Part shown: positions 61,736-64,000 of the stretch, piece after piece | How the letters are laid out: the number at the start of each line of letters is the position of its first letter | Position numbering within the stretch: the first letter of the stretch is position 1 | Assembly: GCA_049601915.1 (NCBI GenBank) | Contig: JBMYRB010000001.1 | Span: 620,001-684,000, forward strand | DNA from: UBA8079 sp049601915 | Lineage (GTDB): Bacteria; Pseudomonadota; Alphaproteobacteria; UBA6615 | Length of the DNA: 64,000 bases | Reading direction: 5' to 3' | The notes under the pieces: model-generated | What the model was told of the DNA's origin: nothing | The model's input: only the letters and a program-made list of their open reading frames with translations | The model's database searches: none | Program-made: the position numbers and the translations under genes

Positions 61736-62629
61736 ATGTGCCGCCCTGCAGGGCCGGTGGCGAGGGTGCCTGACGTGGCCGCGGGAGGCAACTTCGAGGT
61801 GACATTCTGGGGGGTGCGCGGATCGATCGCGTGCCCGGGCCCGGCGACGAACGTCTATGGCGGCAACACGTCATGCGTCGAGATCACCTGCGGCGAAAAC
61901 CCGGACGGGAAGCCGGGCCACATTGTTCTGGACGCCGGGACGGGCATCCGCCCGCTGGGCAATGCGCTCGACGACATGGGCGGGGCAGTCGATACGGATG
62001 TCCTGCTGAGCCACACCCATCTGGACCATATCGTCGGCCTGCCCTTCTTCGGCCCGGCCTACTGCCCGGATTCAAAAATGCGCCTGTGGGCCGGGCATCT
62101 GCAGCCCGAGAGGAAGCTCACGGACGTGCTCTGCGCGATGATGGCCGATCCCCTATTTCCCATCCCCATGGATGTGGTGGCGGCGGACAAGTCGTTCCAT
62201 GATTTCCAGGCCGGCGAGACATTCGATATATCCTGTGGCGCCACGGTGCGAACCGCCGCGCTGAACCACCAGGGCGGTGCCACGGGCTACCGGATCGAGC
62301 GCGACGGCAAGGCCGTCTGCTATGTGACCGATACCGAGCACCGGGAAGGCACCCATGACGAGGCGATCCTCGCGCTGATCGACGGGGCCGACCTATTCAT
62401 CTACGACACCACTTACACCGAGGACGAGTATCCAGCGCATGTGGGTTGGGGCCATTCGACCTGGCAGGAAGGGGTAGCCCTGGCCGAGATCGCCAAGGTG
62501 GGCACCTATGTGCCCTTCCACCACGACCCCTCCCATGACGATGCGGTGATGGCGCAGATCGAGAAAGAAGCCAGGGATCGCTTCGGAAATACGGTGGTCG
62601 CGCGCGAAGGCCTGACGCTGACCTTCTAG
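61736..62629 (+). CDS. Metallo-beta-lactamase-fold hydrolase
   Basis: A 297-residue MBL-fold protein. It has VTFWGVRGSI at the N-terminus, the metal motif HTHLDH (His93, His95, Asp97, His98), NHQGG, VTDTEH and the C-terminal HH(D)PSHDD. The WGVRGS start and this order fit the phosphodiesterase-like group that includes PDE and coenzyme PQQ-related hydrolases. No signal peptide. The ATG at 61736 is used, although GTG 61761 would also give an intact domain. Confidence 0.88.
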   Translation: MCRPAGPVARVPDVAAGGNFEVTFWGVRGSIACPGPATNVYGGNTSCVEITCGENPDGKPGHIVLDAGTGIRPLGNALDDMGGAVDTDVLLSHTHLDHIVGLPFFGPAYCPDSKMRLWAGHLQPERKLTDVLCAMMADPLFPIPMDVVAADKSFHDFQAGETFDISCGATVRTAALNHQGGATGYRIERDGKAVCYVTDTEHREGTHDEAILALIDGADLFIYDTTYTEDEYPAHVGWGHSTWQEGVALAEIAKVGTYVPFHHDPSHDDAVMAQIEKEARDRFGNTVVAREGLTLTF

Positions 62630-62761
62630 GCTTTGAACGAAAGCACCGCGCATCTATACGGGCTGTTCACGGGCCTTTGACGGGAAATCCCGATCGGCGC
62701 CCGCCATATCAGGGCGTTGAAGATCACGAGGCAACCAACGGGCGAACAATCGGCGAAAGCC

Positions 62762-63350
62762 ATGACTGCGCAATCCTACAAATCCTCAGACGGCCTGATC
62801 GCAAGTGTGTTGACCGCGCCGGTATTGCCGGCGCGGGTGCGCGAGGATGTGGCGCGCCAGCAGGACCGTTCCGAACAGATCATCTCGGTCGTGCAGATCG
62901 CCATCGTACTGATCTTCGGCGGGTTGTTCCTTCTGGCGCCGGGCGGCGGCAACACGGAGCTCGCCTTCGAGCTGACTCCCCTAGGCGCTGGGCGGGTATC
63001 TGGTCTTCTCCGTGGCGCGCTTCTGGGCGAGCTGCAAGACCCGCCTGCCGGGCTGGTTCCTGACCCTGTCCGTAATCGCCGACATGGCGCTGCTCATGGT
63101 GCTGATCTGGAGCTTTCACCGCACCTACCAGCAGCCGCCGTCCTTCTATCTCAAGGCGCCGACGCTTCTGTACGTATTCATCTTCATCGCACTTCGCTTC
63201 GACGCGCACTACGTGCTGAGGGCGCGCCAGATGCTGTTTACGGCCGTCTCGGAAGGCTCGGCCAAGCGCGACCCGTCACGTTTCTTCGACCGATACGTGG
63301 CCGACCGGGGGGCGCTCGAAATCATCGAGCCTGACGCCGTGAACCCGAAA
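62762..63350 (+). pseudogene. Decayed adenylate/guanylate-cyclase-like membrane protein
   Basis: The ATG at 62762 starts an apparently intact N-terminus, with a membrane segment (IISVVQIAIVLIFGGLFLLA). At about 62981-62986 one extra base shifts the frame. In the new phase the sequence continues sensibly: LPGWFLTLSVIADMALLMVL, then LYVFIFIALRFDAHYVL. It runs on into RARQMLFTAVSEGSAKRD and SRFFDRYV, the segment that precedes the catalytic domain in many alphaproteobacterial adenylate cyclases. Helices expected between IALR and RARQ are missing, and the cyclase domain itself is absent. The frame is still open where the next gene begins. Confidence 0.6.
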
Positions 63351-63443
63351 TCCGGGTTACTCCGCGCCCCCGAACCGTCTAGTCTGACCCTTGGGAGACA
63401 GTCCGGATTGGGGGGCCGGGTGTGCAGGGAGTGTTTAATACCC

Positions 63444-64000
63444 ATGGCATTGGCGATGCCAACCAGTTCTGACGTGCCGGACTCGGCGTGGGGCGCCCTG
63501 GTGGGCGAACTCGACGCATGGGCGGACGCCGGCCTGACCGCGACCTTCTGGTGGCGCGACGATGATGCGGCGGACCACGGCCCGGCGCTCGACCAGCTGC
63601 TGGCGCTGCGTGCCGCGATCGACGTGCCCCTCGCGCTGGCGGTAATTCCCGCCACCGCCACCGATGCCCTGCGCGACCGGCTGGCCGACGAGGCGGCCGT
63701 TTCCGTCCTGCAGCATGGCTACTCCCACAAGGACTTCAATGCCGGCGAGGGCCGGAAGATCGAGCTCGACGACAGCCGGCCGGCCGAATATGTGGTCGCC
63801 GACCTGGCGATGGGCGGCCAGGCGATGGAGAAATTCGCCCGTCGCCTGCCCATTCTCGTCCCGCCATGGAATAGAATCGCGCCCCACCTTGTTCCCTTCT
63901 TGCCGGAACTCGGCATTCAGGGGCTGAGCACATTCGGAGCGCGCACGCGTGTAACCTTTACCGGCGGCATGCGTCTAAACAACGTCCATGCGGATGTGAT
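63444..64000 (+). CDS. Polysaccharide-deacetylase-like protein, 3'-partial
   Basis: The frame is open to the end of the window (over 185 residues). TATFWWRDDDAADHGPAL and LQHGYSHKDF give the Asp and His-x-x-x-His metal ligands of the NodB-like fold, in the form used by a bacterial DUF2334-type group. LVPPWNRIAP and GLSTFGAR are further recurring segments. It likely acts on a glycan N-acetyl group or a related carbohydrate. ATG 63444 is preceded by AGGGAG at a somewhat long spacing; ATG 63456 is an alternative. Confidence 0.8.
   Translation, partial: MALAMPTSSDVPDSAWGALVGELDAWADAGLTATFWWRDDDAADHGPALDQLLALRAAIDVPLALAVIPATATDALRDRLADEAAVSVLQHGYSHKDFNAGEGRKIELDDSRPAEYVVADLAMGGQAMEKFARRLPILVPPWNRIAPHLVPFLPELGIQGLSTFGARTRVTFTGGMRLNNVHADV

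Overview
The window is a high-GC alphaproteobacterial chromosome segment. Its gene content and order (mltA-tim44, fxsA, secB, dnaQ-coaE-aroE-maf-ppsR, then hemE-hemH-hemJ-rho, mnmE-mnmG-rsmG-parA-parB, holA-lptE-leuS) match the replication-origin neighbourhood of Caulobacter and Rhodospirillales-type genomes. No rRNA, tRNA, CRISPR array or intact insertion sequence is visible. Start codons were reassigned wherever the longest open frame ran upstream of the conserved N-terminus.

Bases 1-7000 are accessory DNA. They hold the end of a KpsS-type capsule glycosyltransferase gene (cut by the window edge), a short-chain dehydrogenase and a membrane sulfatase/LtaS-like protein, then a lone E2-type acyltransferase and a cytochrome P450, with gene debris on both sides. 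Bases 7000-10600 carry a VIT-type metal transporter and a P450-thiolase pair. Bases 10600-13200 hold panB-panC (pantothenate) and a TauD/TfdA dioxygenase.

Bases 13279-18279 are a minus-strand his operon (hisB, a shortened methyltransferase-like gene, a DUF2628 gene, hisH, a GNAT gene, hisA, hisF, hisE and a HIT gene). hslVU follows, then a cyclase-family hydrolase, an XRE/Smr pair, the lutABC lactate-utilisation operon and the mltA-tim44 pair.

The centre (about 28-48 kb) is the probable origin region. Genes left of about 33 kb run mainly leftward and those to the right mainly rightward. The 455-base gap between ppsR and hemE has DnaA-box-like sequences and an AT-rich stretch. Two perfect parS sites lie 10.4 and 12.6 kb to the right, beside parAB, so the initiation zone and the centromere-like segregation zone are both in view.

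Right of 48 kb come holA-lptE-leuS, a DUF3576 lipoprotein, a major porin with a clear terminator, a JmjC/cupin oxygenase, yggS, an L,D-transpeptidase, a GTP cyclohydrolase II with a degenerate N-terminal domain, DUF427 plus an OmpR-type response regulator, an MFS transporter and a metallo-beta-lactamase-fold hydrolase. The window ends with a decayed adenylate-cyclase-like gene and the start of a polysaccharide-deacetylase-like gene.

No clearly new multi-gene system stands out. The items most worth follow-up are the predicted oriC, the parS site embedded in rsmG, the orphan acyltransferase/P450 neighbourhood, and several partial or frameshifted genes.
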